Shown one piece after another: positions 53,001 to 64,000 of a DNA stretch of 64,000 nucleotides; position 1 is the stretch's first letter, and each line of letters starts with the position of its first letter. Both the position numbers and the translations under genes were made by a program. The stretch comes from Lineus longissimus (lineage: Eukaryota > Nemertea > Pilidiophora > Heteronemertea > Lineidae), in assembly GCF_910592395.1 (NCBI RefSeq), contig NC_088314.1, forward strand, positions 2,542,001-2,606,000, given 5' to 3'. The notes beneath the pieces are model-generated. The model searched no databases. It was not told where the DNA came from and saw only the letters and a list, made by a program, of their open reading frames with translations.

Positions 53001-56000
53001 ACAATGCCCAAGAGATGGCGAAATGATCATAAGTACTTTTTTCCTGATCGGAAGTGTCAGTTTTGTCTTGGCCATTTGACTGGGATTGCAGAGCTGTAGG
53101 GATTACAGTGCTGGATGAGAAAACTGACATGTCATGTTGGTCTGGTTTAGCTTTGATTACAGCCAGCTGGGGCCGGCCAGGTTGACAGATCATAAAACGG
53201 TTTTCCCTTTCTTCTGATTTGAATGCCTCAAACCTACCAAAGTTATATATGTTTTTTTGCGCAACTGCAAGTTGGTTAAGATTTCACGTTTCAATGAAAA
53301 GAGATCTGGCCCAGTTTAAAACTGAAATCACCTACTTTGGGTTAACTTTAAAACTTTGCTTGACGTAGTTTTCACGGTGTTCGGGGAGTATGCCTGTGTC
53401 ACCAAGAAAGATCTCTCCCCTAATCTCTTCCCCGATATAACATACAGCATCAGAACCTTAAAGAAACACATTGGTTATGCTCCTGAATGGGCTTTTTACT
53501 GAATAGCTTACAACAAAGACAATATTTCTTTTCAAACATGGCAGCAAGAATGCGACGAAATCTACATCGACGACCCTGGCTTATCATTGTCGTTCAGGAG
53601 ATTAACTCCACACCCTAAGATGCCATTTTTAAAAAACGTAATCCTCTGCAGCTTCTTATGCACGAGGTGAAAGGGGATTGAGTTCGACTAATCTTTGGCT
53701 ATGCCTGGCAGGATCGAAGGTGTGGTGACATGTGTCTTTGTTGTTGCAGCAAAAACCTCTATATATTAATTGGATGGGTCGTCTGATGAGATGAGATTGG
53801 GTAGATTTGTCATTGCTGCAAATGACGCTGTGTGGAAAGCCGTATCGAATGTAAAAATGCTGTGGAACATCCTTTACCGACATCTTTTACCTAGTGTGAA
53901 GGAGAAATGACGTGTTCTGATATTTCTGATCCTATCAAGAAATCTACTCCAAATCTTTCAAAACATTAACTAAACATTATGAGGGAATCACATTGTGTAC
54001 ATGTATACATGCTTCGTGCATTGACAAACTTCACACACTCGATTTACACATCACAATCCCCTCTCACATTGGGACATGGTAATGTAGTAACTGGGCACAG
54101 AGGTGTGAATAATCGTGTTACGTCAAAGAACAACTTGAAAGCGAGATCTGTGTTGGGTCTCATGAGTTGGATAATGGAGTAAATCTACTTGGATTGCAGT
54201 ATGGAGAGGTCACATGATTAGACAAGGATGACAGAGGAAATGGTGTTACAGTGGAACCTCCCTTAGCGGTCACCTCTCTATTAGGGACAACCTCTCTATT
54301 AAGGACACTAGTTTTGGTCCTAAATTGGTACTTTCCATTCAATTTGACCTCTCTAATCAGGACACTTCTCTATTAAGGACAGCATTTGTCAGTCCCGTGG
54401 GTGTCCTTAATAGAGAGGTTCTACTGTACTATTGATAGTGTAGAGCTGTTAAGAGTGTCGCAGTGGTGAGACCAATGTTTCTAATTAAACGCTTGTCATC
54501 TTGGTTCGACCCCGATCTCTCTTGACAACGTCAGGGTCTCCAGCTTCCACCTCCACCTTGTTGAGAGAAAAAAACGTGCCCTACATTTACCTTCTTCAGA
54601 GACAAAAGGTGCCCTACCTTAGACATTCTTGAGAGAAAAAGGTGCCTTAGTGTTTCACCTTCTACTTAGGAACCTAATCCCATGTTATTTCTAGACATAC
54701 CAAATCTCATTTTATCATGGGGTCAGATGGCAGATTTGGTATCTTTTGTGCCTCGCATTTTCACGCACCCTCTACAAAAACCATCTCAAGTTTCCTTCTC
54801 CATAAAAAGTCACATGATTACAAGCGTGAATTAGCAGACGCATCGTTTGTTTGGATGTCTTGATTTAGCCGTTGACATTTCAGCATGAATGAAGGTAATG
54901 TGCTCTGATTGGATTAGCTTAATCTCCCGATCATGTGTTGTTTGATGATAGGCACTCCCTCGTATATTAGCACGCATTTAGAACATCTTCCTCTTGGTTT
55001 TCTGTGGTGATGGAGGTCCAGGAAGGATGGCTAAGAGATGCTCTTGTCTTTTGTCAACTTTCTATATACCAAGTTCCTGTTTGCTGTCTGTCTATCAAGA
55101 AGTGTCCAACACCCTTGACCTCTATTCTTGGGCAATGCCCGATATCACAGAAAGGAACCCTTTAAGACAAAATGAGGGAAAGCAAGCCCTTCCACTGTGT
55201 CCTATTCACAATGAAATTACTATGGCAGGGTTAGCTTTCACCATTTAACATATACATTGTGATGCTGCCGTACCAAGCTGAGAAACCTTGGCTCACAAAA
55301 AAGATAAATGAACTGACTTCCTCTTCATTTCATGCACTGTATCAGACGTGCAATCTAGCACAAAACCACCCCTGCATGTTGCCATGCAGAAAAACCCAAA
55401 ACTTCTGTAGCTTCAATTACAATCAGGCAAGGGAATGTCATCTTCAAACAGAGATTGACAGCTTTTTATTAGACCCAGCGCCAGCGGCATCAGCTAATTA
55501 CAGAACATAACGATTTTTACATGTGTACAAGTCAATTTCAAGTTAATTTTCACTGCAAAGGTAAAGTTTATGCCAATTTAAAAACCTATATTCATTAACA
55601 GTTGTCTTTGGGTCTTTATTCCCCACAGATAACATATGGAGATCCAAATTGCCAGAGAATCAGTTAAGAAATTAAATTTCGTGTGTTTCCATGGTAACGG
55701 AACAAAATCATGATTTCTTGTGTTAATCAAGGTTTATTCCAGGATCTGAATAGACAAGAAATGAAACATCTCAACAGGTGACAAAGTCCCAATGGTGTGC
55801 CGTTCAAAATTGTGAAACATTTTGACAAAAATTTGAAAATGCTAGCCTTTGGTATTGCCGTAGCTGTTTTGAAATTTATCAAATAAGGTAGTGAAATTAT
55901 GAAATTGTCTTGGGGTTGTCAGAGAGAAAACTTGATGATTACAATGTATTTATAGCAACTTTAAACTTTTGCGTTCATGTGGTTAAATGAAATGTTTCTT

Positions 56001-59000
56001 TTGGTTAAGTTTAGTGCCCTGATGACATGGAAATAAATCTGATTCAAAACCATATTTTGATAAATTTTCCTTCAAGTTTTGCAGGGCAATTTATTATAAA
56101 TGAAGGCAAAATAATCAAATCAGTAAAATAAGTTGCATCACTGAAGAAGCATACAAGATGAAAATCTTTTTGAATCAGAGCGTTGCTTTATCAAGACATT
56201 TGGTGAAAAGTTCAACCGGAAATGATGTCCTTACAAGAAATTGCATGACAAGCAGCGCAACAGGTTCATTACCCATGATGCTCTCCTGTCTTTTATCGCA
56301 GAGAGATCAGGTGAAAATAGACGCATCCAAGGTCACATGGCCCTGTGATTTCTCCGTGATTATCTGTTTTATAGCGATGAGGTTATTGGTATTGCTATGA
56401 CGATTGGTTATAAAAGACAAATGTTGAAGTTTTCATACCCGCTACATCGATTCTATTGATTTGAATCATGTGTAACAAAGGACCTGACCTTCTGTGAGGG
56501 GTGGAGATCTTTCATATTTTTCCGTTCCGAGGAAAAAATCATTAAATGTTGTGTTTTTCTTGTTATCAGTCACTTAGATCTGATTATAGACCAGGTGTGG
56601 GCAAGGAATCAATTCACGCCAATTAAAGGGTATATCCCATAAATAGCTTTGGGGTGTTTAGAATGTCTCACCTACAACGCATATGAAAACTATCGCTGTG
56701 TTCTGTCTGGGATGGCCGGTTCCTCTGCAGCCCTGACTAGAAAACTATCACTCTTCTGACCCAGTCCAGTATTTAAACTAGGTTGAATGCTTGATAAGAT
56801 ATATTCGGACAGTTACGTCACAATTTTCCATCTCCTGGTGTGCTTGTACCCGTCAGATAATCAAACCCTAAATCTCTGCAGACCACATCTGTTGGTCTCA
56901 TATCCCCTGATGAGATGACATTCCCCGACCCTCCACAATAACGGTTGTTTCATCTGCGTAAACGTTGAGAGTGAGTAGCAAGCGATTGTATTCATTACAG
57001 CATCACTTAGTTGGAGATCGTGTCTTGGTTGGCAATGGAGGTCGTAAAAAATCATCCTCAGTAATGGTACTTTAAGATTGAGCAATCCAATTACCAGTTT
57101 TATGTATCAGAAAGAAGTTCTTCATGACGTAAACGCCGCCACTATATATTGGCCTTAGAGTCTCAAGTGAAGCCACAGATCAACACAAAGGTGATGATGT
57201 CGAAATGTCATGACCTTATCGTTCTAACCTTGTGTCCACTGGTGAAAAAGTGAACTGCACTCGCTCTACCAGTGACACATTTATCCTGTCCTAAGCTTAC
57301 GGCAAACACTCTGAGCTCCGGTCCCAGCTCGGGAGTTATCCAGTGATTGGACGGCCGGCGGCCTTCAGAATTCTCGTTATGATCAGCCTCCTAATGATCC
57401 ACTGGGTGATTAGAAGATTAGTGAGTGATCGATGGGTATTTACCGACTGCTGCTGAACTGATTCTTTACTCGGAGAGCTTGTTCAGGTATTGCCTTTACA
57501 GACCAGTTTAACAGCCACCGTGTACGATGCATGCTGTAACCCTCGAGTTCTTGCCGTAAAACAGGATGATGTTTACCCATCATCATCATGTCCGGCAGCC
57601 ATGCGGTCATTGGGGCAGCTCTGGGCTGTTGACAAAGCGGCACCACGCGGTTCTATCTTCAGCAAGGCAGATAAGGTCTCTGGTGTTTCGTCCAGTCCAG
57701 CCCTTCATATCTCCATCCAAATTCTATTTTTTGGTTGGTTGCCCTGGATGATGGTGTTTGCTAGTGTTCCCTTGTTGGCCAACCTCCTGAAAAAGTTACA
57801 ATCGTTCATCAATAGAACCTCCAAGTAACGCAGGCAATCTGTGCCTCATACAAATTTCTCAGCCGTAGGATCAGTTTTATTGTAGTTCTAACAGGCAGGC
57901 TAAGTGACTGATATGCTACTTCAATAGCTGGCAATGAATGAGCTGATAGCTACCTCAGTGGCTATCAGGACAACGCAGACACAACATTAGAATAGATGAT
58001 ATTTCCGTTGTAGTTGTCCAGAGTATGCTAAGTGCTTGCTAGCGTACTTTTTAATGGGCTAGAGGTTCTTCTCGTGGCCATCAGAAAAAAGGTGTTTTTG
58101 TTGCAGTTGTAGCAAACTCCGCTAACTGCTCGATAGACTACGTCAGTGGTTGACAATGGCTACTGATGGTCACTCTTGCATCTATCAAGATCTATTCATG
58201 AGAGATGTTTTTCACATCTTAGAAGGGGGCCTGCCAACTCGCCCTAAATCCCCCTATGATAAAAGGAATCTATATCTATAATTCTGGCCAATTTTTGGCC
58301 TGTCCTGGCCGCAGGAACCAAGAAAGGACTACTCTCCACTTCCTTCTCTTAAACCAAGAAACTGACGGAACATCCTCCCTGCTTGAATCCTGCAACCAGC
58401 TGGTAGCTGATGGCTATGGCTATGGCTGCGCCATTCATAATGTGTTTACCTACCCAGTCAGTGGTTGCCATTTTTCTGCTGCCAGTATCAACTTTGTTAA
58501 TGAGACGTCAATTTATCTGATAAGTGGGGAGTGAGGTGGTGGTAGTGATAGTCTCACTAAACGAACAAGCACTGGAGATGGTTCAAACCAACATTTAACA
58601 AAGATGGGTGCAGTGTGATAGTGTTATAGTGCCAACCAACAAGGGTCCTAGAGATTGTGGGTTCAGATCCCTGTTATAGATAACCTGGGAGTGTGGTGGG
58701 TGTAGTGTGGTACCATGGTGGCGAAAACTTGGACCCTGGTGGTTGTGATGGGTTTCTTGAACAGTCTGATTACCTCCGGAAAGATTCATTTTGCTTGCAG
58801 GGCTGTCCCAACTGACAATGATATTCTGGCCTGCCTACCCTTTCCTTAGCTGAAGTCCTTATCCCGTATCTTTGCTTGTATTTTGCAGCAACAGACCATG
58901 ACAATCCAAAGTCTTGAGGAGCAGTTACGAACGGGCCACGATGCAAACTCTTCACCTCGCTACCAGATGGCGTCAGAGGACACAGAGGTCGTACGACAAG

Positions 59001-62000
59001 AGAATGAAAAGAACGGAAAAGAAATCATAATTTTGCGAAAGACCGTTGAAGAATTGGAACTGCGGGTCGACACGCAGAAACAGACGCTTACTGCTCGTGA
59101 TGAAAGTATCAAAAAGCTTTTAGAAATGCTCCAGAGTAAAGGTTTAGCTGTGCAAATGATCGAAGATGACCAGGTGGAATTAGAAAAGTCGAAAATGAAA
59201 ATTTTTGAAGACGAGAAGCAGATTCGGCAACTGGAGGGAATACTTGATCAGAGGGACCGTGAGATTAGCAATTTAAAACAGGTAAGGGAATTGAAGTGTT
59301 TTTCATGTTTTGAATTTTTCTTTCGATTCCACATGGATGAGCGGAAGATGTCTGGTTTGAGATTCATTGGGCTTGGTCACACTAGAATGCCAAGAATTAT
59401 ACTGAATATCGCATGGGTGGAACCAAACAGTCGGCCAAAACCAAAGTGATGAGACCTGCATGCTCTGGTACCAAAATCTGATGATCTCTTGTTGTCTTAG
59501 GGGGATGGTTCCACTGTAATCCTTTCCACAGGCTGTATATTATCATCAGCTTGTCTGTTACAGCAACCATTTCTCTGAAGTGTTCGCCTGTTCTTGAATG
59601 TCATCTCTCTCTTTTATTCCTCTCAGCGAAAGTCAGTCATGAATGTAAGATGTTTGTTTGACCTCTTGATTTGTCTTCAGTTTTTGGATTCATTTTTATG
59701 GGGTTTTTTTATGTCTTGTTTTTAAATTCTTGTTTGAAGACTGTGTGCAGATATAGGTGATATCCTAATAAATTTAGATTTATTGGTTTAATTGGTGATA
59801 TTCTAATAAATTTAGATTTATTGGTTTTACTGGTGATAGATTTATTGGTTTTATTGTCTTATTTTAATTTTATCTACTTGGTCCTTTTCTCCTTCTTTGG
59901 TGCACAATTACTGTTTCATCTCCGACACTTCAATTTCTCTTAGCTAGTTTCACTTTCAAACCTATTATTGTTGTTAATCATAGCTTAGTTTAGTTACATT
60001 TTTATGAGAGAAAGTTACATTTCGGATCGAGGAGTCTGACATTTTCCAAGATTTATCGGTGAAAAATACATGAATTTAAACTTCGTGAGTAAAGATCACC
60101 AAAGCATTTAATCTTGTAGCCAGTTCTAATCTGTTACTTCCCAAAAACCAACAACATACATCATGCTGAATCGACACAGTTTTAAATTGATCCCACCATC
60201 CCCTGATACTTGAGGTCCATTAATATATTTCCCAATTATCCCGGACTAGGGGTTGTCAAATAGTACTCATAGGAGTCTTACTTTAAGAAAGAACTACAAT
60301 ACTCAATATGATATATCATTTTCCTCTGAATTGTAGATTTATTATTAAAAACCAGCGTGATTTAGTCAAAGAATTCTAGCTGATTTCCCTTGAGATGAAT
60401 ACTTTTACTTCAGTTGTGGCATTCATATCATTTTACCATAAATCTCTGGCAAGTTGGTGAAATATTGACAATTAGAGACATTTGAGATATATGGCTGGCT
60501 CTTAAACATTCATCTTCCAATGGGCTTGCCACTCTCATGAGATCTGTACTTATAGCCAGGTCTTATAGCATGTAATATTGCCCTTCTTTCGTTATCGTTT
60601 TACCATAAATCTGTGGCAAGCTGGTAACATATGGATAAGCAGACATGTTACAGATATGAGTCATGATGTCTTACTGTGCTTACCGTGCCAGCTCTTGCCT
60701 ATAGTCCCCCTTTAAGATCTGTTTGTGTGCCTGCTATCACTGCCAGCTTTCTTGGCTTGATAGCAGTGTCTTCTCATCCAAATCGTTGCTCAAGAAAGGT
60801 CTAAACACTCAGCACATCAGAGAAATGGTCCATTTCCCTTCAGGATTTAGCCATCTTAAGTGTAACAAAGACAATCCCGCCTTAGCGATAATCTCCTATC
60901 TAGCGCAGTTCCTCAGACACGATAATTCTAATAATCATATACTTTTTCTCAGATTCTCTTCTTCCGAATGGGTTGGTGCAATTTAATGACCAAGTGTTCA
61001 TGACTGGTAATTGGCTCTCTTCATGAATTGATGAAGTAGGGGAAAAAAAAGCAAAAATCCTCTTTTATAAGGAACGTTTTCCTGTAATGTCCAATAGTCT
61101 AAAAATCACTGGCATCTTCTTGGCAACGGCCGCCAATATTTACACAGATCAAACCCCGGGATCTCAGGTCAGATCAGAGCGACTAATTCTTATGCATTGA
61201 ATGTAAAATGACCGCCAGGAATGAAAAACGTACCCGGTCGATAACGTAAATGAGCAACAGGGTGATTATTCTATGCCCATATTGTGTGGTTAAGTAATCA
61301 GGGCCATTGCTATCTTAATGTATTGCGCCACAGAATCGCAAGTAGAACTGATGTCAACTCAACCTGGCTTGAACATGCATTACATCGTGTGTGTAATGGT
61401 ACTTCAGTGATCTATCAAAGCTGACATGAAATAAAGACAATGTAAGGAAATCTTAGATTCGCCTCAAGTTGCTATAACCTTCTTTACATTAAGTACTGAT
61501 GCTCTGTTTTTTGGTGTACATACTTTGAGGTCAACTTGGGTGAAATTGATGTCTGATAGTTACAATGATGCACTGACGTCGTACATCACGAAAGACAATG
61601 GTTAATTAGAATCCCTTTGTCAGATTTGTGGCTCCTGAAACGGTTCATGGGATTGGAGTCCATGTTGGACGAAATCACTCTTGCTGCTACTACGACCTGT
61701 AATGTCTTTTCAAACAATGCAGTTGGATCATATATTTTATGTTTTATCCAATACTAAATAAAATTTACCTCATTATTTCCAACAGCTGGACAATTTCAAA
61801 TCCATTGCCAACTTCGGACCGAATATCTCGGCCTAAATATTGTAGTGATCTGTGGGCATGATTGATAACCAAACCTGACACTCGAGCTAATTCACTTATA
61901 GATATATTAGATATATTAGATGTATTAGCACAGTAATTGAGTTGTCTTGTACAGGGAGTGACTCCATCACATATCAGGCTGATTTGAATAATGGAAACTC

Positions 62001-64000
62001 CAAGGTAGCCTAGTTGTGATATGAATGTTCGGAGCTGTACTGATATCTTATTGGCATGATATGGGACAGATGATGGACATTCTAAGGACGTTCAGGGGGC
62101 AAGGAACACAGACAGATCGGATGGCCGATATCTTCATCATCAATATGACTTGGGGAATGAGCAGAATCTGTAGGAATGTGTATGATGATTCTAATGGTTA
62201 TACCACTGGCGTAAGATTTCCGAGGAAGTCACACAAGTGTTTGGTCTTAAACCTGGTTTCCGGGACAACCACACAAATTTGCTTCCCTTCCAGTACTGAC
62301 AGAGAAACTATTTGCGATGATTTACTATTAATACTATTATGCTTAATGTTCTCAGTGAAGCAGTCGCATGCAAGAACAGACAAATTTGTAACCTTTGTAT
62401 CACATACAAAACGGCGGTTTAGAGTGATTTACCGTTTTGATGACAATTGAATTCACATTGTACACAAAGAAGGTAAATCACATGACATCATCTGTCTTGG
62501 AGTAAACGTCTCTCTCCTCTGGTCCGTCTTCAGTTAGCGTCAGATTGGCTCGGCGACACCAGATTAGTCAAGTTACAACCGATCGACTCGCCTATCTGGT
62601 TAACGGCCGGGCACTTAGACCAACATTGGAAGCATTCTGTTGGATGGCTATTGGACATTGGCGTCAGCATCTTTAACCATTGAGGTCCATCGGGCATTTT
62701 TTACCAATTTATTCTAATAACTCGATGATTTGTAGCGGGATTCTTGCACTAACCTCTGACAAATAACTCTACTCATGTTCTCATTTTGGTTTTCTCAATT
62801 GCAGGATCTTTCCTCCACAAAAGAAGACCTGAAGCAGATTCAAGTGGACTGCCAGAAGATCGAGAAAAGCAGCAACCTAAATCAGAACTCTCTTCACTCT
62901 TTACTAGACACAAAGGTAACGTCAGATAAAAAAAAGTTGTTAATTGTCCTCACCCGACCCTACAAAACACCCCTGACACCCGCCCAAAAGTTTTTTCCAT
63001 TATTTTTGAAAAAGGCTCTTTCAACGATATTCAAGACTCACATTTGGTGCCATTATGAATGTTTGGGCAAAACGTTGGTTCATTTATCCAAAAGAGTACA
63101 AGCGCAAAGGTATTGTCTCCCAGTCATCAAATATGCTAACCAAACAGTCCCTTGGCAAATTATGTACATCGTGCATTATGTCCTGTTTCGGGAATGAGGT
63201 AGAGCTTCCACTATTACAAGTTATTGACATTTTCCAGCGCTTGCAGCCAAGTTCCCAGACCACTTGAAAGTCGGGCGGAAAATAAATGACCGCATTGCGA
63301 CTGCTTGATTTACTGGTATTGATCTTACGTCATCTCCGGCTATATTTTGTCTGAACTCTCAACAGCAACATCTATTTTTTCGCACACGCCCATCAATCAA
63401 AATGTTTTTGAAGTAGTAACACCTTCAAGCTCGAGCTGAGTCATTTTCAGTACCATCCTGTTTTGAATGTTACCAAAATGGAAAACAGTAAGGAGCCAGA
63501 AAATGTTCGATTGGACGTGAAAAATGTACTTTGACCCCCCCCAAGACTTTTACAGTACTTTTGGCTGTTTGTACCCAGCATCATACTTCAGATGACCCAG
63601 CAACCGTTTAGTCATTTCTAATAGATGTCTGTCATATCTTCAATCTTGCCTCTTCTCCAAGCTTTATTTCTGTCATTCAGAATAACTTTTACGCATGTAA
63701 TCTTTGGCAGATGTTCCTAATGGTCTCTTTGAGAGGCTTATTCTCAAAATGGCCATATGACATTTGATACAACCATTTAGCTGCCGCTTTCATCAATTGG
63801 AATCTTCATCCCAATATCGATAAAAATCCAAAAATATTATCAAGAAACTTTTTAATACCGCCATCCCATAAAAATACCAAGATATTGCTTTGCATTTCAG
63901 TTTTCAAAGAAACTTACATTGCCAACTGTTCAGTTCATTTCAGCTTTGTTGTGGAATACTGTATACTCTGTGTAGTGAATGCATCATTTTGGGTAAATTT
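27596..64000 (+). CDS. ERC1: ERC/ELKS (CAST) presynaptic active-zone scaffold, 5' part (3 coding exons seen)
   Basis: Coiled-coil scaffold; family members bind RIM, liprin-alpha, Piccolo/Bassoon and Rab6 at the cytomatrix of active zones and at exocytic sites. Vertebrates have ERC1 and ERC2; an invertebrate gene would be pre-duplication. Exons 27596-28627, 58889-59281 and 62805-62915 are all phase 0 at both ends and join to 512 residues. Diagnostic match: MNSIKTFWSPELKKERSLRK in exon 1 and ETQKQTL-ARDESIKKLLEMLQSKGL-type sequence in exon 2, both near-invariant in ELKS/ERC. The remaining coiled coil and the C-terminus lie beyond the right edge. First intron about 30.3 kb, second about 3.5 kb. 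Head-to-head with RAD52. Confidence 0.95.
29157..30324 (+). mobile_element. 1.15-kb modular repeat, copy 1
   Basis: Starts TTTTAGCTCACCTCTTAGCA and ends GAGGTGAGCACAATGGCC then CATTTCATT. The left tip is itself a hairpin, GCTCACCTC-ttagca-GAGGTGAGC, and the outer ends share an inverted GCTCACCT/AGGTGAGC. A TCG microsatellite (about 29205-29292) follows the left tip. The body has about three 300-bp related modules, each with GCACGTTTC...AACTG, CCAGGGGGCCAAA-like and AAGGTCACAGAGGTCAAA strings. No coding frame. Probably a non-autonomous transposon or satellite-derived unit. Confidence 0.85.
29205..29292. repeat. (TCG)n microsatellite
   Basis: About 20 TCG/CGT units with CCGTCG interruptions, inside repeat copy 1. 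It creates artefactual poly-Ser/poly-Asp/poly-Thr frames. Confidence 0.95.
37507..37523. repeat. Poly-G tract (17 G)
   Basis: Uninterrupted G run on the plus strand in the ERC intron, preceded by GGGA. Likely length-unstable. Confidence 0.9.
38600..38690 (-). mobile_element. Possible tRNA-derived SINE remnant
   Basis: On the minus strand, GGGTTCAAACCC (38658-38647) fits the pol III B-box GGTTCRANNCC within a tRNA-like TTGTGGGTTCAAACCCTAG context. No clear A-box, so only a remnant can be claimed. Confidence 0.35.
39962..40010 (+). repeat. Diverged fragment of the modular repeat
   Basis: GGTTTTGATTTGACCTAATT, then TTCAAGGTGACAGAGGTCAA matches the module end of the 1.15-kb repeat with a few changes (one half-site AGGTGA instead of AGGTCA). 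Only this stretch is recognisable. Confidence 0.55.
40279..40507. mobile_element. MITE-like foldback with about 104-bp arms
   Basis: Left arm 40279-40382 (ATATGTGACCCGCT..., CCAAAACTAGGCGCTTGTCG, ...) pairs with right arm 40405-40507 at about 95%, leaving a loop of about 22 nt. No coding content. If transcribed with the ERC pre-mRNA it would form a long nearly perfect hairpin. Confidence 0.88.
43957..45108 (+). mobile_element. 1.15-kb modular repeat, copy 2
   Basis: Same orientation as copy 1 and nearly identical to it from TTTTAGCTCACC to CATTTCATT. I see only scattered substitutions plus a different TCG-array length (about 44005-44084), so the two copies are recent or homogenised. Confidence 0.85.
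44005..44084. repeat. (TCG)n microsatellite
   Basis: Longer uninterrupted TCG run than in copy 1, at the same place in repeat copy 2. Confidence 0.95.
48853..49073 (+). repeat. Local direct duplication
   Basis: GTCAGAATATCATCAAATGT with CTGCTATACCTGCTCAAAGA (48853-48905) recurs about 166 bp downstream (49019-49073) with a few substitutions. It explains two short overlapping open frames in this part. Confidence 0.7.
49840..49965 (+). repeat. Degenerate short tandem repeat
   Basis: Five or so units of the type TTCCCG-x-x-TGTTCCGTCACC in a C/T-rich stretch. Diverged; period about 22-28 bp. Confidence 0.45.
54249..54426. mobile_element. Tc1/mariner-pogo-like MITE
   Basis: The ends are CAGTGGAACCTC... 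and ...GAGGTTCTACTG, imperfect inverted repeats, with TA on both sides (54247-54248 and 54427-54428). The interior has repeated CTCTCTATTAAGGACA motifs in both orientations. The CAGTRGAACCTC ends and TA target are typical of pogo/Tigger-type MITEs. 178 bp, no transposase. Confidence 0.8.
54430..54560 (+). mobile_element. Possible tRNA-derived SINE
   Basis: B-box GGTTCGACCCC at 54503-54513, preceded by AGTGTAGAGCTGTTAAGAG, a possible degenerate A-box. It directly follows the MITE. Tail family unknown. Confidence 0.4.
58889..59281 (+). CDS. ERC1: ERC coding exon 2
   Basis: 131 codons, acceptor TTTTGCAG, donor CAG|GTAAGG. Begins QQTMTIQSLEEQLRTGHD; the conserved ELRVDTQKQTLTARDESIKK, then LLEMLQSKGL follows, continuing into a Glu/Lys-rich coiled coil (QIRQLEGILDQRDREISNLK). 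This is the ELKS first coiled-coil region. Confidence 0.96.
59627..59644 (+). CDS. ERC1: Possible 18-nt ERC microexon
   Basis: Eighteen nt, CGAAAGTCAGTCATGAAT, flanked by a strong acceptor (CTCTCTCTTTTATTCCTCTCAG, of which the final CCTCTCAG is ideal) and a strong donor (GTAAGA). It lies 345 nt after exon 2 in the sense orientation. It would add RKSVMN in phase 0 between two phase-0 exons. Unproven: chance juxtaposition of splice sites is possible. Confidence 0.35.
59756..59855 (+). repeat. 38-bp tandem repeat, about 2.5 units
   Basis: Unit GGTGATATCCTAATAAATTT then AGATTTATTGGTTTAATT, two full copies (59756-59793, 59794-59831) and a shortened third. AT-rich, in ERC intron 2. Confidence 0.85.
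62805..62915 (+). CDS. ERC1: ERC coding exon 3
   Basis: 37 codons, acceptor TCAATTGCAG, donor AAG|GTAACG, phase 0 at both ends. Encodes DLSSTKEDLKQIQVDCQKIE, then KSSNLNQNSLHSLLDTK. It continues the coiled coil; the end (SLHSLLDTK) lines up with the ALQTVIEMKD segment of vertebrate ERC that follows exon 2. Less conserved than exons 1 and 2, so recognised partly by position and phase. Confidence 0.75.
62916..64000 (+). other. ERC intron 3 (partial)
   Basis: Begins GTAACG; no further exon recognised before the right edge. Short open frames here have no ERC-like coiled coil. Confidence 0.6.

Larger units (their letters stand above)
28628..58888 (+). other. ERC first coding intron, about 30.3 kb
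   Basis: Starts GTAAGA and ends TATTTTGCAG. I found no convincing nested gene on either strand: open frames are short and without family resemblance. Contents recognised: two copies of a 1.15-kb modular repeat (29157-30324, 43957-45108) and a fragment (39962-40010), a long MITE hairpin (40279-40507), a TA-flanked MITE (54249-54426), two possible SINE heads (near 38650 and 54503), a local duplication (48853-49073), a degenerate minisatellite (49840-49965) and a 17-G run (37507-37523). The rest (about 30325-39960, 45110-54240 and 54570-58888) holds nothing I can name; part may be conserved regulatory sequence. Confidence 0.8.
59282..62804 (+). other. ERC intron 2
   Basis: GTAAGG to TTGCAG, 3.5 kb. 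Contains the possible microexon, the 38-bp tandem repeat and a partial duplication of TTTTACCATAAATCTGTGGC-type sequence (near 60431 and 60597). One open frame of 141 codons at 62025-62450 is unexplained. Confidence 0.7.

Noticed and set aside
52806-53099. Overlapping plus and minus open frames of about 90 codons
   Set aside because: Mirror-frame openings without family likeness on either strand.
57490-57828. 112-codon plus-strand frame near the end of ERC intron 1
   Set aside because: No domain, other frames are also open here, and no convincing splice links to ERC exon 2 in phase.

Overview
The window is animal genomic DNA. Genes are split into short exons with GT-AG boundaries, introns carry tRNA-derived SINEs, MITE-like foldbacks and microsatellites, and coding density is low. 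The gene set (RAD52, urocanase, a fibulin with anaphylatoxin modules, an ELKS/ERC active-zone scaffold) and the repeat style (a TAGCTCACCT-type element with a TCG microsatellite, many ATGTACATGT strings) suggest a marine invertebrate bilaterian such as a mollusc, brachiopod, hemichordate, echinoderm or amphioxus. I cannot place it further.

Layout: (1) 59-956, minus: the first two coding exons of urocanate hydratase (UROC1), running off the left edge. (2) 1615-3411, plus: a complete five-exon HSD17B10-type dehydrogenase (262 aa), head-to-head with UROC1. (3) 4518-15323, minus: a complete fibulin-1-like gene with signal peptide, anaphylatoxin modules, a Thr/Ser-rich exon, twelve EGF-type exons and two alternative C-terminal modules, one like vertebrate fibulin-1C (6800-7235) and one like fibulin-1D (5027-5277 plus 4518-4660). 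All splice phases close: 971 aa for form C and 957 aa for form D. (4) 18147-21893, minus: a complete ten-exon RAD52 gene (603 aa). (5) 21894-27595: a repeat-rich spacer holding a large palindrome and a roughly 16-unit minisatellite. (6) 27596 to the right edge, plus: the 5' part of an ERC/ELKS gene, with three coding exons seen at 27596-28627, 58889-59281 and 62805-62915, a roughly 30-kb first intron, and a possible 18-nt microexon at 59627-59644.

The genes are not a pathway. UROC1 (histidine catabolism) and HSD17B10 (mitochondrial isoleucine and fatty-acid oxidation, mitochondrial RNase P) are metabolic, fibulin is extracellular matrix, RAD52 is single-strand annealing repair, and ERC is a presynaptic scaffold. 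The notable architecture is the head-to-head RAD52(-)/ERC(+) pair, the arrangement I recall for human RAD52 and ERC1 on 12p13.33, and the fibulin C/D alternative ends in the same order as in vertebrate FBLN1. The most unusual non-coding signals are a 1.15-kb repeat present twice in the ERC intron, whose internal modules each carry an ER8+DR3 cluster of nuclear-receptor half-sites, and the palindrome and minisatellite between RAD52 and ERC.

Exon boundaries were derived by hand from splice consensus, reading-frame continuity and remembered family sequences. No alignment or search was run.
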